Origin: Microbacterium esteraromaticum | Lineage (GTDB): Bacteria; Actinomycetota; Actinomycetes; Actinomycetales; Microbacteriaceae | Direction: 5' to 3' | DNA: 64,000 nt | NCBI RefSeq assembly: GCF_016907315.1 | Contig: NZ_JAFBBS010000001.1 | Location: 496,001-560,000, forward strand | Shown here: positions 9,478-18,397 of the stretch, in pieces | Position numbering within the stretch: position 1 is the stretch's first letter | Layout of the letters: each line of letters starts with the position of its first letter | The notes under the pieces: model-generated | The model's input: the letters and a program-made list of their open reading frames with translations, nothing else | Told to the model about the DNA's origin: nothing | The model's database searches: none | Translations under genes and position numbers: made by a program

Positions 9478-10086
9478 TCAGAATCCGAGTGCTCGGGCGA
9501 GCTTCGATCCCGATGACGGCTTGCGGCCTCCCGCGGCGAACACCGCGGCATCCACGGCAGCGAAGAACGCGCCCCGATCGCCGGGGGCTGCGGGACCGAG
9601 CTCCATCTCCCATTCGCGCCACTCTCGGCGAGTGCCGGTGCGCAGATCCGTGGCGCGGACGTGGTCGTCGACGAACTCGGCGATGATGCCGTCAGCACCG
9701 AGCAGATGGAAGGCGGTGCGGGAGTTCTCGATGCGCGCGATCGGATGCAGGTCGGCGTCCGTCCACTGCGCGACCATCTCGGCGACAGCATCGGGGAGAC
9801 GATCTGCGTCGCCGAGCGGCCAGCCGAGTTCGAGTCGGCCGTCGCCCTGCCTTGGGCCCTTGATGTGCCAGCCGGCATCGGGTCCGCCCGTGCGGCGGCG
9901 AAGGGCGATGCCGTTCCTGGCGAGGGCGGCGTCGACGGTGTCGAGATAGCGCGCATCGAGCTCACGGGGTTCGCCGTCGGTGACCGAGAGGACTCCGGGA
10001 ATGCCCGTCCAGTCGGGAAGTGCCGTGTCTGCGTCGGCGTCGTACTTGCGCTCGATCTCGAAGGTGCGCTGAGGCTCTTCTGTCAC
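9478..10086 (-). CDS. CYTH domain-containing protein
   Basis: 202 aa from a GTG at 10086. The N-terminal ExExK hallmark is FEIERKYD, followed by alternating charged strands (ELDARYLDT, GIALRRRTGG, WHIKGP, ARIENSRTAF, IAEFVDDHV, WREWEMEL) that form the CYTH triphosphate tunnel. The family includes inorganic triphosphatases and thiamine triphosphatases. It starts 13 bp after the 71-residue gene upstream. The exact substrate cannot be read from the sequence. Confidence 0.85.
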   Translation of the reverse strand: MTEEPQRTFEIERKYDADADTALPDWTGIPGVLSVTDGEPRELDARYLDTVDAALARNGIALRRRTGGPDAGWHIKGPRQGDGRLELGWPLGDADRLPDAVAEMVAQWTDADLHPIARIENSRTAFHLLGADGIIAEFVDDHVRATDLRTGTRREWREWEMELGPAAPGDRGAFFAAVDAAVFAAGGRKPSSGSKLARALGF

Positions 10087-10099
10087 GTGCTCGGCGCGG

Positions 10100-10315
10100 T
10101 CAGTCGTCGCCAGGGCTGATGTCGTCGCCCGCCTCGACGAACCAGAACGCGGTCTCGGTCGGGCCGTCGTGCGCACCGGTCCTGGTCGCCTCACCCTCTC
10201 GACGATAGGTGAGCTGCGTCTCGCTGTACGGCAGGATCAGCGAGTCCTGATCCGCGTCGTCGAGCGGGATGATCTGCCCGTCGAGCGGGCCGCCGTGAAG
10301 TCGTGCGAGTGCCAT
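10100..10315 (-). CDS. Small conserved hypothetical protein (71 aa)
   Basis: 71 aa, acidic, no membrane segment. It begins MALARLHGGPLDGQIIPLDD, and the (H)GGPLDG motif resembles the short actinobacterial family that carries GGPLDGxxxxL. The ATG at 10315 is followed 13 bp after its stop by the CYTH gene, so both are probably in one transcript. No function recognised. Confidence 0.6.
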   Translation of the reverse strand: MALARLHGGPLDGQIIPLDDADQDSLILPYSETQLTYRREGEATRTGAHDGPTETAFWFVEAGDDISPGDD

Positions 10316-10332
10316 GTGCTCACCCTATCCCC

Positions 10333-10821
10333 CTACGCCGACAGCACGGCGTATGTGCCGCCGATCGCCAGAACCGCCCCGATGATCATCCACGGCCCGA
10401 ACGCGATGCGGGTGTGCCTGGTGGCCCGGCGGAGGGCCATCAGCACGAGTGCGTGCAGCGCCCCGAGCAGGAAGGCTGCTGCAGCCCCGATCAGCAGCGT
10501 CGACCAGCCGTGCCAGGCGAGGACGAGACCGATGACGGCGGCGAGCTTCACGTCCCCTCCGCCCATGCCCTGCCTCGATGCGAGGCGCAGCACCGCATAG
10601 AAGACCCCCAGAGCGAGACCGCCGAGCAGCGTGCGCGTCATCCGCCCTCCGTCGCCCGTCGCGAGCGCCTCCATGACCACGAGCGGGATCAGAGCGGCCA
10701 GCGTGGGCAGGACGATGCGGTTCGGCAGCCGGTGCGTGCGCGCGTCGATCACGATGAGGCATAGGCCGACGACGGCGAGCGCGAGGTGCACGATGAGCAC
10801 GGCTGCGGAGTGGAGCGTCAC
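10333..10821 (-). CDS. A24-family prepilin peptidase (short form)
   Basis: 162 aa integral membrane protein. The two catalytic Asp of the type IV prepilin peptidases are in VIDARTHRLPNRIV (about residue 25) and GGGDVKLAAVIG (about residue 90), each next to a membrane helix. The N-terminal methyltransferase domain of PilD is missing, as in TadV-like enzymes. The GTG start is at 10821. No pilus genes are in the window, so the substrate must be encoded elsewhere. Confidence 0.85.
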   Translation of the reverse strand: MTLHSAAVLIVHLALAVVGLCLIVIDARTHRLPNRIVLPTLAALIPLVVMEALATGDGGRMTRTLLGGLALGVFYAVLRLASRQGMGGGDVKLAAVIGLVLAWHGWSTLLIGAAAAFLLGALHALVLMALRRATRHTRIAFGPWMIIGAVLAIGGTYAVLSA

Positions 10822-10873
10822 GCTCGCAGGCTAGGCGATCCGTCGCGTACGCCTGAGAGGGCTGTGGAGAACC

Positions 10874-11164
10874 TCAGACGTCGAGGATGTCGAGATCGAC
10901 CGTGACGACATCGCCCTCGTCGATCCCCTGCTGCTGGCGCACCTGCTTCTTCAGCGGCAGCACGAAGGCGGAGCCGTCGAAGAAGATCGATGTCGTCCAG
11001 ACCGTGAGGCCTATCCGCGCCTGCACGCGGAGCGACCCGAAGCCGCGTGGCGGGGTCGGCAGCTCGCGGATCTCGAGCGAGAGCTGCTCAGGCAGCGTGG
11101 CGAAGTACCAGGCATCCGTCCTTGCCTGCCATCGGGTGACCTCGCTGTCGAACTCGATCCGCAT
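10874..11164 (-). CDS. DUF1905 domain-containing protein
   Basis: 96 aa. It matches the DUF1905 fold pattern: F-D-S-E-V-TRWQ, AWYFATLPEQ, GFGSLRVQARIG, TSIFFDGSAFVLPLKKQVR, and GDVVTVDL. The family is a small beta barrel of unknown role, often beside YdeI-like proteins. A stand-alone gene on the minus strand, divergent from the SOS operon. Confidence 0.85.
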   Translation of the reverse strand: MRIEFDSEVTRWQARTDAWYFATLPEQLSLEIRELPTPPRGFGSLRVQARIGLTVWTTSIFFDGSAFVLPLKKQVRQQQGIDEGDVVTVDLDILDV

Positions 11165-11239
11165 GGTCCCAGCGTACCCGCGGCCGGATTCGGATGATGT
11201 CGGATGTGCGAATTAGTCTCGCAGAAGAACTTGAAGTGT

Positions 11240-11255
11240 TCGAATCTTTATTCGA
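11240..11255. promoter_or_regulatory. LexA (SOS) box upstream of imuA'
   Basis: TCGAATCTTTATTCGA is a perfect 6-bp inverted repeat with a 4-bp spacer. It matches the actinobacterial/Gram-positive LexA operator (TCGAACN4GTTCGA) except for one symmetric C-to-T change. It ends 10 bp before the ATG at 11266. The surrounding ~50 bp are much richer in A/T than the genes around it, as expected for a promoter. Confidence 0.7.
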
Positions 11256-11265
11256 GGATGGATGC

Positions 11266-11994
11266 ATGGGGATCAGAACGACCGCGGCCCTCTCCCCCGC
11301 CGACGAACGCGCGGGAGACATTCTGCGCCTGCGCCGCGAGATCGGGCGGATGCAGCGCCGCCGCAGCGACGACGCGCACCTGCCGATGCCCGCCGCACTG
11401 CGTGATCTGCTCCCGCAGGGCGGGTTGCAGACGGGAACGGTGTACTCGGTCTCGCCCTCGCCGAGTCTGATCTTCGCGCTGATGAGCACCGTCTCGCAGC
11501 GAGGCGGCTGGTGCGCCGCAGTCGGCATGCCCGCTCTCGGGCTGGAGGCCGCCACCGCCTTCGGAATCGACCTGTCCCGGCTCATCCTCGTGCCCGAGCC
11601 GGGCGAGCGCTGGCTCGCCGTCGTCTCGGCGCTGGCCGAGGTGGTGCCGCTGATCGCGATGAATCCTGGCTCTCAGGTGCGGGATGCCGATGCCGCCCGT
11701 CTCGCGGCACGCCTGCGCGATCGCGGCTGCACTCTGCTCACCACCTCGCCCTGGCCGCAGGGCGAGGGCCTGATCACGCTGCACGACCCCCACTGGGAGG
11801 GTCTCGGCGAGGGGTGGGGCCTGCTGTCGGATCGCACCGTGACGGTGACTGCGCAGACCCGTTCCGCCCCGGTGCCGAAGAGCCTGCGAGTGCGACTGCC
11901 CGACGACCTCGGGCGCATCGACACGGCCGCCGAGCCCGTCGTCGAGCCGCGTGAGACGCTGCCGACGCATCCGAGCTGGGCGGTGGCATCATGA
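11266..11994 (+). CDS. imuA': ImuA'-like RecA-fold accessory protein
   Basis: 242 aa from the ATG at 11266. This start is chosen because GAGGA lies seven bases upstream and the LexA-like palindrome at 11240-11255 would otherwise be inside the gene. The fold is RecA/SulA-like: LPQGGLQTGTVYSV, ALMSTVSQRGGWCAAVGMPALG, and LILVPEPGERWLAVVSALAEV, but without a canonical Walker A. Such proteins are the first gene of the actinobacterial mutasome and hold ImuB and DnaE2 together at damaged DNA. The stop overlaps the imuB start (ATGA). Confidence 0.8.
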   Translation: MGIRTTAALSPADERAGDILRLRREIGRMQRRRSDDAHLPMPAALRDLLPQGGLQTGTVYSVSPSPSLIFALMSTVSQRGGWCAAVGMPALGLEAATAFGIDLSRLILVPEPGERWLAVVSALAEVVPLIAMNPGSQVRDADAARLAARLRDRGCTLLTTSPWPQGEGLITLHDPHWEGLGEGWGLLSDRTVTVTAQTRSAPVPKSLRVRLPDDLGRIDTAAEPVVEPRETLPTHPSWAVAS

Positions 11995-13562
11995 GCACCC
12001 CGGGCGCGCTGGTCGCCGAGGCGATGCGCGTGCATGTGCTGTGGTTTCCCGACTGGCCGCTGCGTGCCGCGCTGGGCGCCGCTCCCCCGCATCCGCCCAC
12101 CGCTCTCGTGCGCGCGGGGATCGTCTCGGCCTGCACGGATTCCGCCCGCGCGCACGGGGTCCGGATCGGGCAGCGCAAGAGGCAGGCGCAGAGCCGGCTG
12201 CCGTCACTGCGGATGCTGCCGCACGACGAGACTGCTGACGAGCGCGCCTTCCTTCCCGTGCTGCGACTGATCGAGGCTCACGCCCCTGGGGTGCATCTGC
12301 TGCGTCCTGGACTCGCCGCCCTGCGCTCGCGGGGCATCTCCCGCTATCACGACGGGGAGGAGGGGGCGGCGGCCGCACTGGTGCGCGTGCTCTCCGATGC
12401 CGGATACGACGAGACGCGCATCGGCGTGGCAGACGGCATGTTCACCGCCGAGCTCGCCGCACGAGCCGCACCGCCCCGGGGCGACGGGATCGATCCGTGG
12501 GTCGTGATCCTCTCTGGCGCCTCCCGGGCGTTCCTGGCTCCGCTGCCCCTGCAGGTGCTCGGCGAACCCGAGCTCGCCGACCTGCTGCGAAGGCTGGGCG
12601 TCGGCACCCTGGGTGAGTTCGCCGCCCTCGACGCGCTCACGGTGCGGGCGCGATTCGGCGAGCACGGCGCGCGGCTGCACGACCTGGCATCCGGCGCCGA
12701 CTCACGGCCTCTCACACCTCGTCCACCCGACCCGCAGCTGGCGAGAGAGGTGCAGTTCGAGACTCCGCTCGGGCAGTCCGACCAGATCGCCTTCGCGGTG
12801 CGTCAGACGGCAGATGCCGTGCTGCTCGCTCTCGCCGACGTGTCTGCCGTGTGCACCGAGGTGCGCATCGATCTCACCGACGACGACGGAGCGGTCTTCT
12901 CGCGCACCTGGCTGCACCCGACCTGCTTCGACGCCGGCGATCTGGTCGACCGGGTTCGTTGGCAGCTCGAGACGATCGTCGACGACGCTCCTGACGATGC
13001 CGCCCATGCCTTCCGCGGCATCGTCGGGGTTCGGCTCGCGCCGGTCGCGGTCGATGACGCCGCTCATCATCAGCCTGGGCTCTTCGGCTCGGGCACCGAC
13101 GAGCGGCTGCACCATGCGGTCTCGCGCGTGCAGACTCTGCTCGGCCACCGAGGGGTGAGCACGGCGGCGATGTCGGGCGGACGCATGCTGGCCGACCGCC
13201 AGGTGCTCACGCCGTGGGGCGAGCGGCCTCTCGTGCAGCGGGATCCGTCGCAGCCGTGGCCGGGCAGCCTGCCCGATCCCCTTCCGACCGAGGTGTACTC
13301 GCCCATGCGGCCGGTGCGGGTGCGCGGCGCCGGTGGCGCCGAGATCGAGATCGATGAGCGCGGAGCGCTGTCCGCCCCGCCGGCGCTGATCGACAACAGC
13401 GAGGTGGTCGGCTGGGCGGGCCCGTGGCCGGTGCACGAGCACCGGTGGGATGTCGAGCGCGCCCGCTCAGGGCACCGCTTCCAGATGCTCGATGCGGGGC
13501 ATCGCGCCTGGCTGGTGTTCCACTCATCCGGCGGCTGGTGGGCCGAGGGACGGTACCGCTGA
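11991..13562 (+). CDS. imuB: ImuB, Y-family DNA polymerase-like protein
   Basis: 523 aa. It begins like other ImuB proteins (HVLWFPDWPLRAAL) and carries Y-family palm/finger and little-finger regions, but the acidic catalytic residues of active Y-family polymerases are not evident. This fits its known role as an inactive adaptor between the beta clamp and DnaE2. The ORF overlaps imuA' by 4 nt and dnaE2 by 1 nt (TGATG). Expected to be LexA-controlled with its neighbours. Confidence 0.88.
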   Translation: MSTPGALVAEAMRVHVLWFPDWPLRAALGAAPPHPPTALVRAGIVSACTDSARAHGVRIGQRKRQAQSRLPSLRMLPHDETADERAFLPVLRLIEAHAPGVHLLRPGLAALRSRGISRYHDGEEGAAAALVRVLSDAGYDETRIGVADGMFTAELAARAAPPRGDGIDPWVVILSGASRAFLAPLPLQVLGEPELADLLRRLGVGTLGEFAALDALTVRARFGEHGARLHDLASGADSRPLTPRPPDPQLAREVQFETPLGQSDQIAFAVRQTADAVLLALADVSAVCTEVRIDLTDDDGAVFSRTWLHPTCFDAGDLVDRVRWQLETIVDDAPDDAAHAFRGIVGVRLAPVAVDDAAHHQPGLFGSGTDERLHHAVSRVQTLLGHRGVSTAAMSGGRMLADRQVLTPWGERPLVQRDPSQPWPGSLPDPLPTEVYSPMRPVRVRGAGGAEIEIDERGALSAPPALIDNSEVVGWAGPWPVHEHRWDVERARSGHRFQMLDAGHRAWLVFHSSGGWWAEGRYR

Positions 13563-16500
13563 TGGGCTGGCACAACAACCCAGGGCAGACGTGGGGCCAG
13601 ATCGAGCGCACCCTCGATCTCGAGGGACCGGCTCCGGTGCAGAGCGAACCGGTTCGTCCTCGCGCCGATCCAGGACCGGTGAGCCGCCGCCGCAGACCCG
13701 CCGCTCACCTCGAGGTCACACGCCCAGCCGATGCGGTGCCCTACGCCGAGCTGCACGCGCACTCCTGGTACTCGTTCCTCGACGGCGCCTCATCTCCCGA
13801 GGATCTGCTGGCCGAGGCCGAGCGCCTGGGACTCAGCGCGCTCGCGATCACCGACCATGACGGCTTCTACGGGGCTTCCCGCTTCGCCGAGGTGGCCGAG
13901 ATGATGCAGGCAGGGGTGCAGACGGTCTACGGGGCCGAGCTCTCGCTCGGCATCGCCGAGAACCCTCCCCGCGCCCGTTCGCGCGTGAGGGCGGGCGCTC
14001 CCGATCCCGAAGGCGATCACCTGCTCGTGCTGGCCCGCGGCACCGAGGGCTACCACCGTCTCTCCGGCGCCATCTCAGCCGCCCAGCTGCGCGGCGGCGA
14101 GAAAGGCCGCCCGGTGTACGACCTCGACGACCTGGCCGAACGCGCGGGCGGGCACTGGACGGTTCTGACCGGATGCCGCAAAGGCGCCGTCCGTCGCGGC
14201 CTGGAGGCCGGCGATGCGGAGACCCCGCTGCAGCGGCTGGTCGATCTGTTCGGGCACGACCGGGTCGCGGTCGAGCTCTTCGATCACGGTGACCCGCTCG
14301 ACACCCGCCGCAACGATGCCCTCGCTGAGCTCGCCACCCGCATGCGCCTGCCGGTGGTGGCGACGAGCAACGCGCATTACGCCTCGCCAGAGACCGCACG
14401 ACTGGCCGAGGCGGTGGCCGCCGTACGAGCCGTGCGCAGCATGGACGACCTCGACGGCTGGCTGCCTGCGCACGGCGGCGCGCATCTGCGCAGCGGCGCC
14501 GAGATGGCCACCAGGTTCCGACGCTATCCGGGGGCGATCGAGCACGGGCTCCGCCTGGCAGGCGAGTGCGCGTTCCCGCTGCGCCTGGCCAGACCTGCGC
14601 TGCCGAAGCAGGAGGTGCCGCCCGGTCATACCCCGATGACGTGGCTGCGTCACCTCGTCTGGCAGGCGGTGCCCGAGCGGTACCCGCGTCTCGATGCGGC
14701 CGGCCGGGCGCGCATCGAGCGCGAGCTCGATGTCATCGACGAGAAGGATTTCCCCGGGTACTTCCTCATCGTGCACGGCATCGTGCAGGAGGCCAGGCGC
14801 CGGGGCATCCTGTGCCAGGGACGCGGCTCGGCCGCGGCGAGCGCGGTCTGCTATCTGCTGGGCATCACCGCGGTCGACCCGATCCTGTACGGGCTGCCGT
14901 TCGAGCGCTTCCTCGCCACGACCCGCACCGAGGAGCCCGATATCGACGTGGACTTCGACTCCGACCGCCGCGAGGAGATCATCCAGTGGGTGTACGAGAC
15001 CTATGGCCGTGAGCGCGCCGCCCAGGTGGCGAATGTGATCCAGTACCGGCCGAAGAACGCCGTGCGCGACATGGCCAGGGCACTGGGGTACTCACCCGGT
15101 CAGCAGGATGCCTGGTCGAAGCAGGTCGACGGATGGAGCTCGGGCCTGCAGCCGGTCGAGGGGCATGACATCCCCGATGACGTGCTCGGCTATGCCGACG
15201 ATCTGCTGCGGGCCCCTCGGCATCTCGGCATCCACTCCGGCGGAATGGTGCTCACCGACCGCCCTGTGGGCGAGGTGGTGCCGGTCGAGCACGCCCGTAT
15301 GGAGAAGCGCACGGTGATCCAGTGGGACAAAGACGACGCGGCCTCGATGGGGCTGGTGAAGTTCGATCTGCTCGGTCTCGGAATGCTGGCAGCGCTGCAG
15401 CACTGCTTCGATCTCATCCAGGCATCCACCGGCGAGCGCTGGACGCTCGAGAGCATCCCCAAAGAGGAGCCGGGTGTCTACGACATGCTCTGCCGGGCGG
15501 ATTCGATCGGCGTGTTCCAGGTCGAGTCGCGAGCGCAGATGGGTCTGCTGCCTCGGCTGCAGCCTCGATGCTTCTACGATCTTGCCATCCAGATCGCGCT
15601 CATCCGTCCCGGCCCCATCCAGGGCGGTGCGGTGCATCCGTTCGTGCGTCGCAAGCTCGAAAAGGACAGGGTTGATGCCGAGAACCGCGAACGTGCTCGC
15701 CGGGGAGAACCGCCGCTGCCGTTCGAGATCCCCTATCCGCACCACGATCTCGAGCCGATCCTGAAGCGCACGCTGGGCGTGCCGATCTTCCAGGAGCAGC
15801 TGATCCAGATGGCCACGGCGATCGGCGACTGCACCGCTGACGAGGCGGATCTGCTGCGACGGGCGATGGGCTCGAAGCGCGGGCTGGAGAAGATCGAGAA
15901 GGTCAGGGCGAAGCTGTACGCGGGAATGAGCCGCCGCGGGCTTGGCAAGGAGATCTCGGATCGCATCTATGCGCAGATCCAGGCCTTCTCGAACTTCGGC
16001 TTCGCGGAGTCGCACTCCCTGTCGTTCGCGCTGCTCGTCTACGCCAGCTCCTGGGTGAAGCTGCACTATCCCGCGGCCTTTCTCGCGGGCCTGCTTCGAG
16101 CGCAGCCGATGGGCTTCTACTCGGCGGCATCGCTGACCTCGGATGCCCGTCATCACGGCGTGCAGGTGCTGCGCCCCGACCTGCATGCCTCCGGGGTCAT
16201 GGACGGCATGGAGCCGATCCAGAGCACGGAGGCCGGGACCGGACCGGCTCCAGGACCCACCGGACGGGAGTCGTGCTGCTCCTTCGACCAGCCGGCTCCC
16301 CTGCGTTTCGATGCCACTGCTCCTGACGAGTCGGCCGCGCATCGTCGTGACGGCCGGTTCGCCGTGCGACTGGGCCTGTCTGGCGTGCGCGGCATCGGCA
16401 TGAAGCTCGCGGAGCGGATCGTGGCGGCGCGTGACGAGCACGGACCGTTCCGAGACCTGCACGACCTGGTGCGTCGCACCGACGCCACGACGGCGCAGAT

Positions 16501-17062
16501 CGAGGCGCTCGCGACAGCCGGAGCCTTCGAGTGCCTGGGACTGAGCAGGCGCGAGGCGATCTGGCTCGCAGGCGCCGCCGCTGAGGACCGGGCGCGCTTT
16601 CTGCCTGGCACCGCCCTCTCGGTGCAGCCGCCGCTGTTCTCCGACCAGTCGGGGTACGAGCGCCTGGCAGCGGATCTCTGGGCGACGGGCGTCTCGACCG
16701 ACGACCACCCGATATCGCATCTGCGTCCTGCGCTCGATGAGCGGGGCGTGCTGACCTCCGCCCGGCTTCGCACGCACGAGTCGGGCCGGCGCATAGAGGT
16801 CGCGGGAGTCGTGACGCACCGTCAGCGCCCGGCGACCGCCAGCGGCATCACCTTCCTGAACCTGGAAGACGAGCACGGCCTGATGAACATCATCTGCACG
16901 ACGGGCGTCTGGGCGCGCTATCGGCGGGTGGCGCGCGACTCGCCGGCGCTCATCGTGCGGGGCATCCTCGAGCGCTCCCCCGAGGGCGTCGCCAACGTGC
17001 TGGCCGACGCGTTCGAAGACCTGCGCACCGGGCTCGCACACCGCTCGCGGGACTTCCGCTGA
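13562..17062 (+). CDS. dnaE2: Error-prone DNA polymerase III alpha subunit DnaE2
   Basis: 1166 aa from the ATG at 13562, which overlaps the imuB stop. The N-terminal PHP domain begins AELHAHSWYSFLDGASSPED (about residues 63-82), with AITDHDGFYG. The polymerase active site is PDIDVDFDSDRR (about 459-470), followed by GRGSAAASAVCYLLG upstream and IRPGPIQGGAVHPF downstream; an OB-fold lies near the C-terminus. The family makes damage-induced mutagenic translesion synthesis with ImuA' and ImuB. The GRGSAAASA block and overall length fit DnaE2 rather than DnaE1. Confidence 0.95.
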   Translation: MGWHNNPGQTWGQIERTLDLEGPAPVQSEPVRPRADPGPVSRRRRPAAHLEVTRPADAVPYAELHAHSWYSFLDGASSPEDLLAEAERLGLSALAITDHDGFYGASRFAEVAEMMQAGVQTVYGAELSLGIAENPPRARSRVRAGAPDPEGDHLLVLARGTEGYHRLSGAISAAQLRGGEKGRPVYDLDDLAERAGGHWTVLTGCRKGAVRRGLEAGDAETPLQRLVDLFGHDRVAVELFDHGDPLDTRRNDALAELATRMRLPVVATSNAHYASPETARLAEAVAAVRAVRSMDDLDGWLPAHGGAHLRSGAEMATRFRRYPGAIEHGLRLAGECAFPLRLARPALPKQEVPPGHTPMTWLRHLVWQAVPERYPRLDAAGRARIERELDVIDEKDFPGYFLIVHGIVQEARRRGILCQGRGSAAASAVCYLLGITAVDPILYGLPFERFLATTRTEEPDIDVDFDSDRREEIIQWVYETYGRERAAQVANVIQYRPKNAVRDMARALGYSPGQQDAWSKQVDGWSSGLQPVEGHDIPDDVLGYADDLLRAPRHLGIHSGGMVLTDRPVGEVVPVEHARMEKRTVIQWDKDDAASMGLVKFDLLGLGMLAALQHCFDLIQASTGERWTLESIPKEEPGVYDMLCRADSIGVFQVESRAQMGLLPRLQPRCFYDLAIQIALIRPGPIQGGAVHPFVRRKLEKDRVDAENRERARRGEPPLPFEIPYPHHDLEPILKRTLGVPIFQEQLIQMATAIGDCTADEADLLRRAMGSKRGLEKIEKVRAKLYAGMSRRGLGKEISDRIYAQIQAFSNFGFAESHSLSFALLVYASSWVKLHYPAAFLAGLLRAQPMGFYSAASLTSDARHHGVQVLRPDLHASGVMDGMEPIQSTEAGTGPAPGPTGRESCCSFDQPAPLRFDATAPDESAAHRRDGRFAVRLGLSGVRGIGMKLAERIVAARDEHGPFRDLHDLVRRTDATTAQIEALATAGAFECLGLSRREAIWLAGAAAEDRARFLPGTALSVQPPLFSDQSGYERLAADLWATGVSTDDHPISHLRPALDERGVLTSARLRTHESGRRIEVAGVVTHRQRPATASGITFLNLEDEHGLMNIICTTGVWARYRRVARDSPALIVRGILERSPEGVANVLADAFEDLRTGLAHRSRDFR

Positions 17063-17077
17063 GCGATGCGGTCGGGT

Positions 17078-18304
17078 TCACCGATCGAGGATCGCGGCGA
17101 CCTCGCCGTAGCCCAGCCGGCGCGCGTTCTCGAGAGCCGTTCGTCCCTTCGCATCGCGGATGCCGGGGTCGGCACCCGCGTCGAGCAGAGCGCGGACGAT
17201 GCGCTGGGCATCCGCGCCGCCTCCGCCGAACACCACGGCCTCCTGCAACGCGGTCCAGCGATTGAGGTTCTGGTGATCGAGATCGATGTCGAGCTGCACG
17301 ATGCGCTCGATGTACTCGACGTGCCCGCGCTCGGCGGCCGGGTTCGCCGGAGTTCCGCCGCGGCGATTGCGGATGCCGAGATCGGGCTGTCCTGGCAGCA
17401 GAGCATCGAGCATCCGCACGCTGCCGGTCACGCCGGTCATCGCCCAGGGCGTGTCCTTGCGGTAATCGAAGGCATCGACGTCGGCGCCGAGGGCGACGAG
17501 CAGCTGCGCGACCGCGACGTGATCGCCCATGACGGCGTGGAACAGCGGGGTTCGCTGCAGCTCGGCATCCCGATGCTCGAGATCGGCTCCTGCACGGATC
17601 GCGATCATCGCCGCGTCCGCATCACCGTCTCGGGCTGCAGCGAGCAGCGCCGCTGTCGGGTCGGCCGGCGCCGTGCGATCGCTGGCGGCTGCGAGGATCG
17701 CCCTGCTGCCGTCGAGTCCGCGCGCCTCCGCCATCAGCTGCGGCGTCTGGTGCTCGCCTTCCGACGCGCGATCGAATTCGGCGCCGCCCGCGATGAGCGC
17801 CCGCACCGTGAGGTGATACGGCTCTGTGTCCTCGCCGAAGATGACCGCCTCGTGGATGGCCTGGTATCCGATGCGGTTGACGTGGTCGCGTTCGATGCCC
17901 GCCTGCAGCAGCTCGCCCACGATGTACCCGTGGCCGCGCTCGGCGGCACGGATCAGGCCGGTGCCGTTCCAGCTGTCCTTGTCATCGACGTCGCCACCAT
18001 GAGCGAGGGCGAGGCGCAGCAGGTCGAGATAGCCCTCGCTGGTGGCGATGAGGTAGGCCGACTGCTGCGTCTCGTCCTTGGCGTTCACGTCAGCACCCGC
18101 GGCGACCAGCTCGGTCGCGCGCGGCACATCGTTCTGCCAGGCGGCGTCTCGCAGCTCGGCGTTCATCGGATTCTCTGCCGGGCTCGGCCCGGCAGCCGGG
18201 GTCGATGACTGACGCGGCACCGGAACCGTCTCCGGGCTGCAACCGGCGAGCGCCAGCGCGGCGACCACGGCGAGCGCGCCGACGGCAAGCGAACGATGAG
18301 TCAT
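17078..18304 (-). CDS. Ankyrin-repeat lipoprotein
   Basis: 408 aa from the ATG at 18304, set by AGGAGG five bases upstream. The first 22 residues are a lipoprotein signal with lipobox LALAGC. After a Pro/Ser-rich linker come about nine ankyrin repeats with motifs such as AARDGDADAAMIAIRAGADL, TPLFHAVMGDHVAVAQLLVALGADVDA, and TALENARRLGYGEVAAIL. It should be anchored outside the membrane and act as a protein-binding scaffold; the partner is not apparent. It converges on dnaE2 with a 15-bp gap. Confidence 0.9.
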   Translation of the reverse strand: MTHRSLAVGALAVVAALALAGCSPETVPVPRQSSTPAAGPSPAENPMNAELRDAAWQNDVPRATELVAAGADVNAKDETQQSAYLIATSEGYLDLLRLALAHGGDVDDKDSWNGTGLIRAAERGHGYIVGELLQAGIERDHVNRIGYQAIHEAVIFGEDTEPYHLTVRALIAGGAEFDRASEGEHQTPQLMAEARGLDGSRAILAAASDRTAPADPTAALLAAARDGDADAAMIAIRAGADLEHRDAELQRTPLFHAVMGDHVAVAQLLVALGADVDAFDYRKDTPWAMTGVTGSVRMLDALLPGQPDLGIRNRRGGTPANPAAERGHVEYIERIVQLDIDLDHQNLNRWTALQEAVVFGGGGADAQRIVRALLDAGADPGIRDAKGRTALENARRLGYGEVAAILDR

Positions 18305-18397
18305 CTGACCTCCTGAGCGGCTCCCAGTCTTCCCGAGCATGCGGGTGCAGGGCATCGCTCGGCCGGCGAGATCGACATGGCCGATCGGATGATGCGC

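Noticed and set aside
15092..17041. 649-residue frame antisense to dnaE2
   Set aside because: GC-driven open frame; the opposite strand shows complete DnaE2 motifs.
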